The notes beneath the pieces are model-generated. The model did not search any database, was not told the origin of the DNA, and saw nothing but the letters and a program-made list of their open reading frames with translations. Shown here piece by piece: positions 43,185 to 52,410 of a stretch of 64,000 bases of DNA. This DNA is from JANMZR01 sp040385875 (GTDB lineage Bacteria; Bacteroidota; Bacteroidia; Cytophagales; Spirosomataceae): contig JAZKGO010000126.1 in the NCBI GenBank assembly GCA_040385875.1, positions 10,988-74,987 on the forward strand. Direction: 5' to 3'. A program made the position numbers and the translations under genes. Each line of letters begins with the position of its first letter. The first letter of the stretch is position 1.

Positions 43185-45005
43185 ATGCAAAGCATCAGAA
43201 ACATTGCCATTATTGCCCACGTTGACCACGGTAAAACTACTCTGGTTGATAAAATAATTCACGCCTCAAAGATATTCCGAGAGAATCAAGAGTTTGGAGA
43301 TTTGATATTGGACAATAACGATTTGGAGCGTGAAAGAGGTATTACTATTACTTCCAAAAATGTATCTGTACGTTACAATGGTGTGAAAATCAACATCATA
43401 GATACCCCAGGTCACAGTGACTTTGGCGGTGAAGTGGAACGTGTTTTGAAATTAGCAGATGGTGTTTGCCTTTTGGTGGATGCTTTTGAGGGACCTATGC
43501 CACAAACTCGTTTTGTATTGGGTAAAGCAATTGATTTGGGTTTGAAGCCAATCGTTATTATCAATAAAGTTGACAAAGAAAACTGTCGCCCTGACGAAGT
43601 ACATGAGGCAGTTTTTGACTTAATGTTCAACCTTGGAGCTACAGAAGACCAGTTGGATTTCCCCACTCTTTATGGATCAAGCAAGCAAGGTTGGATGAGC
43701 ACTGATTGGAAAAAACCTACTACAGACATCATTCCATTACTCGATACCATCATTGCTACGATACCCCCTTCACCAGTGAATGAGGGTGCTTCACAAATGC
43801 AGATTACCTCATTGGATTATTCTTCTTTTGTGGGCCGTATTGCAATTGGTCGTGTACATAGAGGAGTTTTGAAAGAAGGCCAGCAAATAGTGTTGATTAA
43901 ATCTGATGGTTCAATCAAGAAAAATAAAATTAAAGAATTACAAGTATTTGAAGGTTTAGGTCGTGTCAAAGTGGCCGAGGTAAGTTCGGGTGAGATTTGT
44001 GCGATTACTGGTATAGAGGATTTTGAAATCGGTGATACTATCGCTGATATTGATGCACCGGAGGCATTGCCAAGGATTTCAATTGACGAGCCTACCATGA
44101 ATATGCTCTTCACTATTAACAATTCACCTTTTTATGGCAAAGAAGGCAAATTTGTAACTTCTCGCCATTTGCGTGATCGTTTGTTCAAAGAAACTGAAAA
44201 AAATCTAGCGCTGAGAGTTGAAACAACAGAATCAGAAGATAAATTTTTGGTATATGGTCGTGGAATTCTTCATTTGTCGGTATTGATTGAAACCATGCGT
44301 CGTGAAGGATATGAATTACAGGTTGGTCAGCCGCAAGTATTGTATAAAGAAGGGCCAAATGGTGAAAAATTAGAACCAATTGAAACTTTGGTTGTAGATG
44401 TACCAGATGCAGTTGCAGGGAAAGTAATAGAATTAGCTACTGCTGGCAAAGGCGAATTGTTGATTATGGAACCAAAAGGAGACTTGCAACATCTAGAGTT
44501 CAATATTCCTTCTCGTGGCTTGATTGGAATGCGTTCCAAAGTGCTTACTGCTACTTTTGGAGAAGCCATTATGGCTCACCGTTTTAAGGCATATGAGCCG
44601 TATAAAGGGGTTATTCAAGGCCGTATTAATGGTTCTCTGATTTCAATGACTTCGGGTTCAGCAACGGCTTATTCGATTGACAAATTACAGGATAGAGGTC
44701 AGTTTTTTATTGATCCATCTGAAGAAATTTATACAGGTATGGTAATTGGGGAGCATAATCGCCAGAACGATATCGAGGTAAACGTAATCACTGCCAAGCA
44801 GCTTACCAACATGCGTGCCTCTGGAACGGATAGTAATGTGAGAATAGCACCTAAATTGAATTTTTCTTTAGAAGAATCAATGGAATATATTCAAAAAGAT
44901 GAATATTTAGAAGTAACGCCAAAAAGCCTACGCATGCGCAAAATCTACCTTGAGGCCAATGAGCGCAAGCGTATGAGCAATAAATTAGTGATGGAAATGG
45001 CTTAA
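43185..45005 (+). CDS. typA: Translational GTPase TypA/BipA
   Basis: A 606-residue ribosome-associated GTPase of the EF-G group. G1 is AHVDHGKTT (residues 11-19), switch II DTPGHSDFGGEVER, G4 NKVDKENCRPDE, followed by the beta-barrel domain II and two alpha/beta domains. The C-terminal BipA domain holds ESMEYIQKDEYLEVTPKSLRMRK. It supports ribosome assembly and stress adaptation. The domain order and length are normal. It has its own promoter and terminator. Confidence 0.95.
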   Translation: MQSIRNIAIIAHVDHGKTTLVDKIIHASKIFRENQEFGDLILDNNDLERERGITITSKNVSVRYNGVKINIIDTPGHSDFGGEVERVLKLADGVCLLVDAFEGPMPQTRFVLGKAIDLGLKPIVIINKVDKENCRPDEVHEAVFDLMFNLGATEDQLDFPTLYGSSKQGWMSTDWKKPTTDIIPLLDTIIATIPPSPVNEGASQMQITSLDYSSFVGRIAIGRVHRGVLKEGQQIVLIKSDGSIKKNKIKELQVFEGLGRVKVAEVSSGEICAITGIEDFEIGDTIADIDAPEALPRISIDEPTMNMLFTINNSPFYGKEGKFVTSRHLRDRLFKETEKNLALRVETTESEDKFLVYGRGILHLSVLIETMRREGYELQVGQPQVLYKEGPNGEKLEPIETLVVDVPDAVAGKVIELATAGKGELLIMEPKGDLQHLEFNIPSRGLIGMRSKVLTATFGEAIMAHRFKAYEPYKGVIQGRINGSLISMTSGSATAYSIDKLQDRGQFFIDPSEEIYTGMVIGEHNRQNDIEVNVITAKQLTNMRASGTDSNVRIAPKLNFSLEESMEYIQKDEYLEVTPKSLRMRKIYLEANERKRMSNKLVMEMA

Positions 45006-45054
45006 TATTTATCGCAGATTCTGTGATATTACACCGTTTATTTTTTATAATAAG

Positions 45055-45083
45055 AACTCGTTTCAGAATGGAACGAGTTTTTT
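45055..45083 (+). terminator. Intrinsic terminator of typA
   Basis: AACTCGTTT (45055-45063) pairs with GAACGAGTT (45071-45079) in a 9-bp stem (one G-T pair) around a 7-nt loop, followed by TTTT. It lies 50 bases after the typA stop. Confidence 0.8.
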
Positions 45084-45145
45084 ATTTGCTAATTCAACAA
45101 TATTTTATGAGTAATAAAAATTTAGGTGAAAAGGATTAGTAATTT

Positions 45146-45153
45146 TATCTTTG
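45146..45153 (+). promoter_or_regulatory. -7 element of the O-acetylation pair
   Basis: TATCTTTG matches TAnnTTTG, with TTTA 21 bases upstream as a possible -33 element. Transcription from here would run through the 119-bp inverted-repeat element before reaching the MBOAT start at 45324. Confidence 0.45.
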
Positions 45154-45178
45154 TAAAATTTCTTATGAGAATTTCATT

Positions 45179-45297
45179 TTAAGGAATTTCTATAAACACG
45201 AATTCCAATAATCTCTCAAGGTCTGTGACATTTCTCCACTTGGAGAAACAGGAACGGGGATTTAAAAAATTATGAGGTTTTATAAATGTTCCCTTAA
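45179..45297. repeat. Inverted-repeat element, copy 2, in a leader region
   Basis: A 119-bp relative of the element at 961-1065. The left end is TTAAGGAATTTCTATAAACA and the right end, read from the other strand, TTAAGGGAACATTTATAAAA. The interior shares CGAATTCCAATAAT and TTGGAGAAACAGGAA with copy 1 but has an extra block (TCTCAAGGTCTGTGACA), accounting for most of the length difference. It lies between a good -7 element and the MBOAT gene. Confidence 0.7.
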
Positions 45298-45323
45298 CTA
45301 AAAAATAGTTTTTAAGCCACTCA

Positions 45324-46727
45324 ATGCTCTTTAATTCAGCACATTTTATTGTTTTTTTTATAATAGTTACTACTGCCTACTTTTCATTAGGCCTCAAAGG
45401 TAGGCTCTATCTTTTGCTTTTTGCCAGCTGTTATTTTTATATGGTATTTAGGCCCATATATATATTAATTCTATTTTTCACGATTGTAATCGATTATTAT
45501 GCAGGTATTTGGATTGAGCAATCAACAGGTTCAAAAAGAAAATTATTGCTGATTATAAGCCTGATTTCAAATATTGGAATATTGGCCTATTTTAAGTATT
45601 TCAATTTTTTAAATCAAAATCTAACCCATCTTTTAGGGTATTTTAAAGTTGAAAATAATATCCCATTTCTCGAGATTTTACTACCCATTGGCCTTTCGTT
45701 TCATACTTTTCAGGCCATGAGTTATACGATTGAGGTGTATAGAGGTAAGCAGCCGGCTGAGCAGCATTTTGGAGTCTATGCTTTGTATGTGATGTTTTAC
45801 CCACAATTGGTGGCTGGCCCCATTGAGCGGCCTCAAAATATTTTGCCACAGTTGAAAACTTTTCAAAAGTATGATTTGGAAAATGTAAAAAGTGGATTAT
45901 TATTGATGGCTTGGGGGCTTTTCAAAAAGGTAGTTATTGCCGACAGATTAGCACTTTTTGTAGATTATGCTTATAATCAACCTTCAGAAAAAAATGGACT
46001 CACTCTTTTGATGGCCACTTTTTTCTATACATTTCAAATCTACTGTGACTTTTCTGGGTATTCTGATATTGCCATTGGTTCAGCAAGAGTAATGGGTTAT
46101 AACCTGATGGAAAATTTCAAAAGTCCCTATTTCTCCGGCTCCATTTCAGAATTTTGGAGGCGTTGGCATATTTCGCTTTCTAGTTGGTTTCGTGATTATT
46201 TGTACATTCCACTTGGAGGCAATCGCAAAGGAATAACCAGAAAATATTTGGGGCTTTTTTTGGTATTTATGGTATCTGGCCTTTGGCACGGTGCTAAATG
46301 GACTTTTGTAGTTTGGGGTTCGCTACACGGTATTTATCTCATTCTGGCTGCTCTAAGGCAATCTCTGTTACCAGATTTTGCAATTTCAAAATCCAGACTT
46401 TTCAGTTTTTTGAATGTGCTTGCCACTTTTATTATAGTGATGTTCAGCTGGGTATTTTTCAGGGCTTCGGGTATTTTTGACGCCACTCAAATCTTCAAAA
46501 AAATAGCACAATTAAATTTTGCAGATGAGCTACCTAATATAATGAATACCAATGAACTAATATTTTCATTTATATTGATTTTTGCCCTTTTGTTGAAAGA
46601 GAAATTCTATTTTTCATTCAGGCCATTAGGCTCAATACAGTTTGGAATTTTATTCGTTTTTCTTTTATTTTTGACTTATTTTTTAGGAGTATTTTCCAAT
46701 CAACAGTTTATATATTTTCAATTTTAG
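45324..46727 (+). CDS. MBOAT-family membrane O-acyltransferase (AlgI-like)
   Basis: A 467-residue polytopic membrane enzyme moving acyl groups across the membrane. Family blocks: LPIGLSFHTFQAMSYTIEVYRG (about 116-137), PQLVAGPIERP (about 153-163), the FWRRWHISLSSWFRDYLYIP block (about 274-293), GGNRKG, and the catalytic His322 in SGLWHGAKW. AlgI and DltB relatives work with an SGNH-type partner that receives the acetyl group, and such a protein is encoded 8 bases downstream. The polymer acetylated is unknown. Transcribed from a promoter upstream of the repeat element. Confidence 0.9.
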   Translation: MLFNSAHFIVFFIIVTTAYFSLGLKGRLYLLLFASCYFYMVFRPIYILILFFTIVIDYYAGIWIEQSTGSKRKLLLIISLISNIGILAYFKYFNFLNQNLTHLLGYFKVENNIPFLEILLPIGLSFHTFQAMSYTIEVYRGKQPAEQHFGVYALYVMFYPQLVAGPIERPQNILPQLKTFQKYDLENVKSGLLLMAWGLFKKVVIADRLALFVDYAYNQPSEKNGLTLLMATFFYTFQIYCDFSGYSDIAIGSARVMGYNLMENFKSPYFSGSISEFWRRWHISLSSWFRDYLYIPLGGNRKGITRKYLGLFLVFMVSGLWHGAKWTFVVWGSLHGIYLILAALRQSLLPDFAISKSRLFSFLNVLATFIIVMFSWVFFRASGIFDATQIFKKIAQLNFADELPNIMNTNELIFSFILIFALLLKEKFYFSFRPLGSIQFGILFVFLLFLTYFLGVFSNQQFIYFQF

Positions 46728-46734
46728 AAACAAT

Positions 46735-47763
46735 ATGACAAGATTTGCAAAATATTTAATTCTGATTATTGCACTATTTTATTGGTCAATTTCTCATTTT
46801 GAAACTTTGTATTCATGGGCGGGTAAAAATAGAATATATCCTGACGACTACCGGTATGGTGATCTTTATCGCCTTTCTTTTTTACCAGAATTTAAAGAAA
46901 AAAAGGAGGTTTGCGAAGATAAAATTGACCAATCAACCATAAAAAACAAGGTGCATTTATACCTTTTGGGGGATAGCTTTACGGATGAATCCAACCTGAA
47001 TGTAAATAATTTTGAAGTGGAGCAATACAATTATATTCACTGGGATAGACCCCAAACAGTTGAGTTGGATAATCACGCTAAAAATATTCTAATTCTCCAA
47101 TCGGTGGAAAGATCGCTAAAATTGCACTTTGTGAAACAATCAGACGAATTAGAAATTAAATCCAAGGCCAATTCAATTAAGCAAAATACTCATAAGTCAA
47201 TCTTAGAGTATGCCGAAAATTGGGTGAATACATTCTCGAAAAATACCAAAAATACGGAAGAGCGAATTTGGCATACCCTTCTTAATTATGATTTTGTACT
47301 TTTTTTTAAAGAATTGAAGGCAAGTTTTGACCTGAAATTATTTGATAGAAAGTCGACCAACTATAACCTTTCAGCAGATAAGAAGCAAATATTTTATTTT
47401 GAAGAGGCAGACATTAACTGCCCTAATTCAGCTTTTTATAAAGTGTCTGACACTGAAATTAAAGCCTTTGTAGATATTATCAACAACGATTTGGAACATT
47501 ATAAAAACATGGGATTTGAGGAGGTATATTTAGCCCTAATTCCGAACAAGGTTTCTATTTTGGATCCAACGCTTGGTAAATACAATCATGTGCTTGAGCG
47601 TGTACAAACACATCCAGATTTGAAAATAAAGGTTATTGATATCTATACTCAATTTAAAAAGGAGACTAGACCGCTCTTTTCAAAATCTGATACTCATTGG
47701 AACTGTTATGGGTCGAGTATTTGGCAAGCTGAAGTAAATGCAGAAATTCAAAGGTATAAGTAG
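46735..47763 (+). CDS. SGNH-hydrolase-like O-acetylation partner (AlgJ/AlgX/DltD-like)
   Basis: A 342-residue membrane-anchored protein: one N-terminal hydrophobic segment (about 7-24) and a long extracytoplasmic part. The catalytic elements of the SGNH fold appear as YLLGDSFTDE (nucleophile Ser81) and SDTHWN (Asp319, His321). It begins 8 bases after the MBOAT stop, forming a classic pair in which the MBOAT delivers acetyl through the membrane and this protein puts it on an extracellular or periplasmic glycan. The middle region (about 90-250) has no recognised domain. Ends before a bidirectional terminator. Confidence 0.8.
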   Translation: MTRFAKYLILIIALFYWSISHFETLYSWAGKNRIYPDDYRYGDLYRLSFLPEFKEKKEVCEDKIDQSTIKNKVHLYLLGDSFTDESNLNVNNFEVEQYNYIHWDRPQTVELDNHAKNILILQSVERSLKLHFVKQSDELEIKSKANSIKQNTHKSILEYAENWVNTFSKNTKNTEERIWHTLLNYDFVLFFKELKASFDLKLFDRKSTNYNLSADKKQIFYFEEADINCPNSAFYKVSDTEIKAFVDIINNDLEHYKNMGFEEVYLALIPNKVSILDPTLGKYNHVLERVQTHPDLKIKVIDIYTQFKKETRPLFSKSDTHWNCYGSSIWQAEVNAEIQRYK

Positions 47764-47802
47764 TGTAGTTTTCTTTTTTGAAACAAGTGATTTTGCAATG
47801 AA

Positions 47803-47836
47803 AAAAGCCAAGAATTAGAAAAATCCTTGGCTTTTC
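47803..47836. terminator. Bidirectional intrinsic terminator
   Basis: AAAAGCCAAG (47803-47812) pairs perfectly with CTTGGCTTTT (47826-47835) around a 13-nt loop, between convergent stop codons (47763 on the plus strand; 47858 on the minus strand). A and T runs flank the stem on both sides, so it can serve both transcripts. Confidence 0.8.
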
Positions 47837-47857
47837 GACTCTAACCCCTAACACTAT

Positions 47858-48199
47858 TTAATTTTTCCAAATTAGCTTTTCTGCTTTTTTATTTATGTCA
47901 AATTCCTGACATTTCAAATCACCTTTTCCAGAAATGCCGCCATACGGAAAGCAAAGGCTTGTTCCATTTTCATCAAAAAGCTGAGCAGTAAACATATCGC
48001 AGCATTTAGTTTCATAATTAATCAATACTACTCGTTTATCTAAATACAAATAGCTGTAAATAGACTCAAATTTGCCATGAGTGTCTTCACTGCCATTTTT
48101 GATTTCAGTATCTAACCAAGCATATCCTGTTGGAGTCACATCCTCCTTTTTACAGCCCAAAACGAGCAATATAGAAAATAACAATACTAATCTTTTCAT
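47858..48199 (-). CDS. Small lipoprotein, DUF6970-like
   Basis: A 113-residue predicted lipoprotein (signal MKRLVLLFSILLVLGC, lipidated Cys16). The mature part has YAWLDTEIKNG, SIYSYLYLDKRVVLIN, a Cys-Cys-Asp motif (KCCDMFTAQLFDENG) and CFPYGGISGKGDLKC, a pattern I associate with DUF6970. Four or five Cys suggest disulfides or metal. It is the last gene of a minus-strand cluster that includes the outer-membrane protein, the LVIVD lipoprotein and the ECF sigma genes. Function unknown. Confidence 0.65.
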   Translation of the reverse strand: MKRLVLLFSILLVLGCKKEDVTPTGYAWLDTEIKNGSEDTHGKFESIYSYLYLDKRVVLINYETKCCDMFTAQLFDENGTSLCFPYGGISGKGDLKCQEFDINKKAEKLIWKN

Positions 48200-48220
48200 T
48201 TCTTCTAATTCTTAATTGTC

Positions 48221-48904
48221 TTAAAACCCAAAACCTAACCTGATGGATAATCTATTAAATGAACGCTTTTCGGTCAAATAAAATTTTTCATCTGGTCTGT
48301 TATTTTCAAATCCCGATTGTTGTAATTTATAGCCCACATTTATATTTAAATTACTGCCATCATTGCCTACTTTTATCCTGAAACCCGCTGAAGGATTGAT
48401 CATTAGGCCACCATATTTATCAATATTGTTGACTTTATCAGCCTCACTTTTCCAAATAAATCCATAGCCAACATCTAGACTACCAATCGGACTAATTCTT
48501 TTGCTGGGTACCAAAGTGCTTTTCACACTCACACTTACCGGGGTAATAATATTGGATCGATAATAGTCAAAACCAGCAGTAAGCCCCATATTAATTGCTT
48601 TGTGAACTGGATAGCCAGTAAAATGTTGAAAAGTGAAATTGCTGTAACGATCGTCGCCATAATAATAAGGGTATGGATAGATACTTGAGGCCATTTTAGA
48701 CATATCATAACTATAAATAGGATTATAATTATTATTAATTGCCGCCTGTTCGCCCAATAAAAATCCCATTTCAGTATTATGTACAAGCTTTGACCAAAAT
48801 TCGGGCTTGCTTTTAGTAGCTTGACTCTGATTTTGAGCAAAACTTTTTTCAGTCAATAATAAAACTGCTAAGAGAATTGCAGGAAATATTTTTAAGTTTT
48901 TCAT
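48221..48904 (-). CDS. Putative outer-membrane beta-barrel protein
   Basis: A 227-residue exported protein: signal peptide of about 23 residues (ending SFAQ) and then alternating amphipathic strands with aromatic ends (MGLTAGFDYYRS, SVSVKSTLVPSKRISPIGSLDVGYGF, NINVGYKLQQ, RLSIRLGFGF). The final Phe fits an outer-membrane beta-signal. No specific family was recognised. It lies between two lipoproteins in a minus-strand unit (21 and 27 base gaps), so it may form a complex with them. Confidence 0.65.
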   Translation of the reverse strand: MKNLKIFPAILLAVLLLTEKSFAQNQSQATKSKPEFWSKLVHNTEMGFLLGEQAAINNNYNPIYSYDMSKMASSIYPYPYYYGDDRYSNFTFQHFTGYPVHKAINMGLTAGFDYYRSNIITPVSVSVKSTLVPSKRISPIGSLDVGYGFIWKSEADKVNNIDKYGGLMINPSAGFRIKVGNDGSNLNINVGYKLQQSGFENNRPDEKFYLTEKRSFNRLSIRLGFGF

Positions 48905-48931
48905 ATTCGTAACTTTTTTTAACTGGAAAAA

Positions 48932-50248
48932 CTATTTAACAACCGATTTGATACTACTTAAGAGCTTCATATTCTTAGGATCAGAATAGTCATATTGATA
49001 TAAACCATCCTTTCCAATTACCATCAGTTTTTTATTCAATGGAATCACATCATATGCCTCGAAGTTTTTAAATTCTGCCAATTTGTTTTTATCAATTTCC
49101 AAAGGATTGGCCATCGAAAATACTTTCATGCCTTTATCACCTTCGCAAATAAATAGGTTGGGGTAATCAATTCCTAAGCCTGCTGGGCCCTCCATATCAA
49201 ACGATTTCACCAATGTTGGATATTCAGGGTCTTCAATATCAATTAAATCTAGCTGATTGCTATTCACCACTCCGCAGCGGCCAAAACCATTATTGGAGCG
49301 TAAGGTTACATAGGCATATTTGTCATAAACCACCACAGGGTCACAAGCCTTGAAATGATTATAAGTGCTCAACCATTTCGGTTTAGCGGGATCTTTATTG
49401 TCATAAATATGCATGCCTGTGGTTGAGCCAATAAAAAGTTTATCTTTGTAAGGAAAAATTGTTTCAATTCCCCAATTCAAATTTACCTTAGGCAGTATTT
49501 GTGGTTTTGCTAAATTGCTAATATTGAAAGGGATAAGCTCAGAATTGCTCACTGCATATAAATAATCATTTACTATTCCAAACCGAGCCATCGAGCCTCC
49601 TTTACCTGAAGCACCGGGTGCGGATGTGCCGCTCTGAGAACCAGAAGAGGAGCTTAATGCAGATTTATCGGCGAAGGCCGACTCATAAAAAATCCCACCT
49701 CCTCGATAATATATTTGTGGATAAACACCTCCTTCGCAGATTACCTCAATGGTGTCAGTGCGAGTAACCCATTCATAGTCAACTATTTGCTTATTTTGTT
49801 CGTCTAAATACCAGGTTACTCCATCAGCCGTACCGTTTAAAAACACTTTTTCAACTCTATTTAACTCCCCTATTTTAGCTGGGTTTGTGATATCAATTAC
49901 CACTATATCAGTGTAGCTGTCGGCATACATGATATTGTCGACTACAGCCATATCAATATTGCCTGGTATATTGATAAATGAGATAAATTTTGGAGAAGAT
50001 GGGTTGGAATTGTCAATCACATGGATTCCCTTTTTTATTTCATTGATAAACAGGTAGTTATCTTTAATATAAATCTTTCCAGGTTTTTCCAGAGAAACAC
50101 TGCTTCCATTGGAAATACCTCCTCTCAATTCCTTCAATGAAATTTGCTTTGGCTTAGTAGTACGGTAAGTTTGAATCTGGGTACACTTATCTTTGCACGA
50201 CCATATAAATGATACAAAGAATAGCAATAAAAATGACCTTGAAATTTT
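48932..50248 (-). CDS. LVIVD-repeat lipoprotein
   Basis: A 438-residue predicted lipoprotein. The ATG at 50248 opens directly into MKISRSFLLLFFVSFIWSC (lipidated Cys19); an upstream ATG at 50278 adds ten residues. The body is a beta-propeller built of LVIVD-type repeats: GIHVIDNSNPSSPKFISFIN, DIVVIDITNPAKIGEL, GMHIYDNKDPAKPKWLS, QLDLIDIEDPEYPTLVKSF, GMKVFSMANPLEID. Low-complexity Ser/Gly-rich insert SSSGSQSGTSAPGASGKGGS near 210-229. Surface-exposed; function unknown. Encoded after an ECF sigma/anti-sigma pair, so it may be a target. Confidence 0.78.
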   Translation of the reverse strand, partial: KISRSFLLLFFVSFIWSCKDKCTQIQTYRTTKPKQISLKELRGGISNGSSVSLEKPGKIYIKDNYLFINEIKKGIHVIDNSNPSSPKFISFINIPGNIDMAVVDNIMYADSYTDIVVIDITNPAKIGELNRVEKVFLNGTADGVTWYLDEQNKQIVDYEWVTRTDTIEVICEGGVYPQIYYRGGGIFYESAFADKSALSSSSGSQSGTSAPGASGKGGSMARFGIVNDYLYAVSNSELIPFNISNLAKPQILPKVNLNWGIETIFPYKDKLFIGSTTGMHIYDNKDPAKPKWLSTYNHFKACDPVVVYDKYAYVTLRSNNGFGRCGVVNSNQLDLIDIEDPEYPTLVKSFDMEGPAGLGIDYPNLFICEGDKGMKVFSMANPLEIDKNKLAEFKNFEAYDVIPLNKKLMVIGKDGLYQYDYSDPKNMKLLSSIKSVVK

Positions 50249-50342
50249 CATTTGAGATATCCCTTTTAAGTTTTTCATTTTATTTCCCTTTTTCTCTATT
50301 GACGTAATATCTAATCAATTGGTTGGAAACTTGATCAAATAC

Positions 50343-51014
50343 TTAATTGCTTACTCGTATTCCGCCTCTTACTTTAATGTTTTCCCAAAACCTTCTTTTA
50401 TTATTTTGTGGAATAGGAATGCCATTCGGGTCATAATAGGGGACAATTTTTTGACTATCAGTGTTAGTGACTAGGTCTGGTGTGTCCATGATGATTTGGG
50501 GCATTTTCAAGCCCTTGGGTGACATTTCAAATACTCTATCCTCGATTTTTGAACTTGAAATAGTCGCTATTTCAGTAGGCTGTATTTCTGGTTGGTCAAC
50601 CATTGGCTCGTCCTCTAAAGTCACTTTAATTGGCAATTTTACCAATTTTTTGGCAATGAAAGCAGGGCTAGGAGCCAAGTTTTCGATTTCAGGTTTTGAG
50701 TCCATAATTGTTGGCTCAAGAGATTTTGTAATACTTTTCTCATTTCTTGTTGGTTTTAATTTTGTGTTATAACTGTTTGTAGATGAAGGGTTTAAATAAA
50801 AATAAGCAATGGCACTCACTACTATTATTCCGGTGCCAATCATGAGCTTTGTAGAGGAAGCCAGATTTTGAACGTCAGGTTTTGAACCAAAAGCAGTAGG
50901 CTGAGGCAACGATTTTTCAATATTGTTCCAAATGATATCTGGCGGGGCCAAGCTCGCCTTATCAAATGCCTCCTTAAAGGCACTTTCAAAATTATCTTCG
51001 TTTGGTAGCTGCAT
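50343..51014 (-). CDS. Putative membrane anti-sigma factor
   Basis: A 223-residue protein with a cytoplasmic N-terminus of about 55 residues (including PPDIIWNNIEKSLP), one membrane segment (about 56-74, KLMIGTGIIVVSAIAYFYL) and a Pro/Ser-rich extracytoplasmic domain. Its start overlaps the end of the ECF sigma gene by 23 bases, giving tight coupling. Layout and position are those of an anti-sigma factor, although no zinc-finger is present and no family was recognised with certainty. Confidence 0.65.
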   Translation of the reverse strand: MQLPNEDNFESAFKEAFDKASLAPPDIIWNNIEKSLPQPTAFGSKPDVQNLASSTKLMIGTGIIVVSAIAYFYLNPSSTNSYNTKLKPTRNEKSITKSLEPTIMDSKPEIENLAPSPAFIAKKLVKLPIKVTLEDEPMVDQPEIQPTEIATISSSKIEDRVFEMSPKGLKMPQIIMDTPDLVTNTDSQKIVPYYDPNGIPIPQNNKRRFWENIKVRGGIRVSN

Positions 51015-51552
51015 GATTGAATGATAAATTTTCTAATTTTTTTTGTAAAAGGCCTTTAGCTCTTGCATATTGCGACTTAGAGGTCCCAACTGAAATCCCT
51101 AATTTTTCGCCGATTTCCTTATGATCAAAACCATCGATCGCATATAAGTTGAATACTGTTTGGCAGCCCAAAGGCAAGCTTCTTACCAAACTTAGCAATT
51201 CATTGAAACTAAGTTCAGAAATGGCTGAGGCCATATTATTTTCTACCCCAAAAGCCTGATCTAAGTCTACTGAAAACTGTAGGTCTTTCTCTTTCCTAAT
51301 GTGATTGATAGCTGTATTAACCACAATTGTTCGAATCCAAGCGGATAAGGGGCATTCAAATCGAAAAGTATTTATTTTTGAAAAAATTTTAATAAAAGCC
51401 TCCTGCAAAATGTCCTCCGCTTCGGCTGAGGTACGGCAATATCGGTTGCACAATACCAGCATTTTACTTGCATAGGCATTGTACAGTTTTTGCTGTATCC
51501 GACGGTCGCCCACAATACAGCCTTCTACCAATTCTTGCTCTAAGTTTTGCAT
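50992..51552 (-). CDS. ECF sigma factor
   Basis: A 186-residue ECF sigma factor. Region 2: RYCRTSAEAEDILQEAFIKIF and LSAWIRTIVVNTAINHIRKE. Region 4: VFNLYAIDGFDHKEIGEKLGISVGTSKSQYARAKGLLQKKL. The ATG at 51552 is used; an in-frame TTG at 51588 is upstream. It overlaps the putative anti-sigma gene by 23 bases, and together with the LVIVD lipoprotein, barrel and DUF6970-like genes forms a probable single regulated cluster on the minus strand. Confidence 0.88.
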   Translation of the reverse strand: MQNLEQELVEGCIVGDRRIQQKLYNAYASKMLVLCNRYCRTSAEAEDILQEAFIKIFSKINTFRFECPLSAWIRTIVVNTAINHIRKEKDLQFSVDLDQAFGVENNMASAISELSFNELLSLVRSLPLGCQTVFNLYAIDGFDHKEIGEKLGISVGTSKSQYARAKGLLQKKLENLSFNHAATKRR

Positions 51553-51729
51553 TAAAGGGGCTTTAGTGTAATGACAACCTTTTATCAAAAAAAGTTGTAT
51601 TGAGAATAGTATTTTTTAATAGTCAAATAATATGCCAAATTAGAAAATGGAATTTCTTCAAAAATAGGAATGGTTAAGCAATCGACTATTTTAACGTTAA
51701 TTAGTTGTATGTTAATCTATTTGGATTAA

Positions 51730-52341
51730 CTATTCAGGATTTTTAGAACAAAACTTCCAAATTAGATAAGTGACAGGAAAGGCCGCAAGCACATCGGCTG
51801 TGTAATGGATATGTTGGAATAACAAGGCAATGGCTATGAATAGTACAACTAAAAGAGCAAAAAATTTCTCTCGTTTATTTTCTGTTAATAAATAAATCAA
51901 AAACATCGTAGAGGTATGGCCTGAAAAAAATAAATCCCGGGTAATTTCTTTGCCTCCATAAAATATTTTGGTAATGGGATCAACCAAACTAACCATGGCT
52001 AATGGCGGGTCTAACGGAATAAAATAAATCAATATAAACCGTAAAATAGTGATGAGTATATAGGATTTAATGAATCGAAATACCAAATCAGGGTTTTGAA
52101 CTGCTCTAAAAATAAAGACCAAAGCCAGACAGTACATGGAGATAAAAATCGGCCAAGAAAGGTCTAAACTGGGCAGAATATTTAAGATTGGATCGTTCCA
52201 TTGAATGCCGCCACGGTTTTGAATAAAATCAAAACCATATGGCATGGCGATTAACAGCAAGATAGCTAAAAGTATTAAAATAATGAATTTCAGTCGGTAA
52301 TCAGACTTTCCCCAGCGGCTTTTCCAAGTAATTTTGGACAT
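51730..52341 (-). CDS. Sphingomyelin-synthase-like PAP2_C phosphatase/transferase
   Basis: A 203-residue membrane protein with six hydrophobic segments. The catalytic triad of the sphingomyelin-synthase-like PAP2_C group is visible: His142 in FFSGHTSTMF, then His179 and Asp183 in FQHIHYTADVLAAFPV. The ATG at 52341 is chosen because an earlier ATG at 52431 would overlap the divergent msrA and lengthen the N-terminus with non-conserved sequence. Bacteroidota make sphingolipids, so a ceramide phosphotransferase or lipid phosphatase role is possible but inferred. Single gene divergent from msrA. Confidence 0.72.
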   Translation of the reverse strand: MSKITWKSRWGKSDYRLKFIILILLAILLLIAMPYGFDFIQNRGGIQWNDPILNILPSLDLSWPIFISMYCLALVFIFRAVQNPDLVFRFIKSYILITILRFILIYFIPLDPPLAMVSLVDPITKIFYGGKEITRDLFFSGHTSTMFLIYLLTENKREKFFALLVVLFIAIALLFQHIHYTADVLAAFPVTYLIWKFCSKNPE

Positions 52342-52410
52342 ATCAATCGTAATATTTTGATTTTCTGTTTCAAAATGCAAACTTACATCAAAAAAATATG
52401 TTAATAAAGT

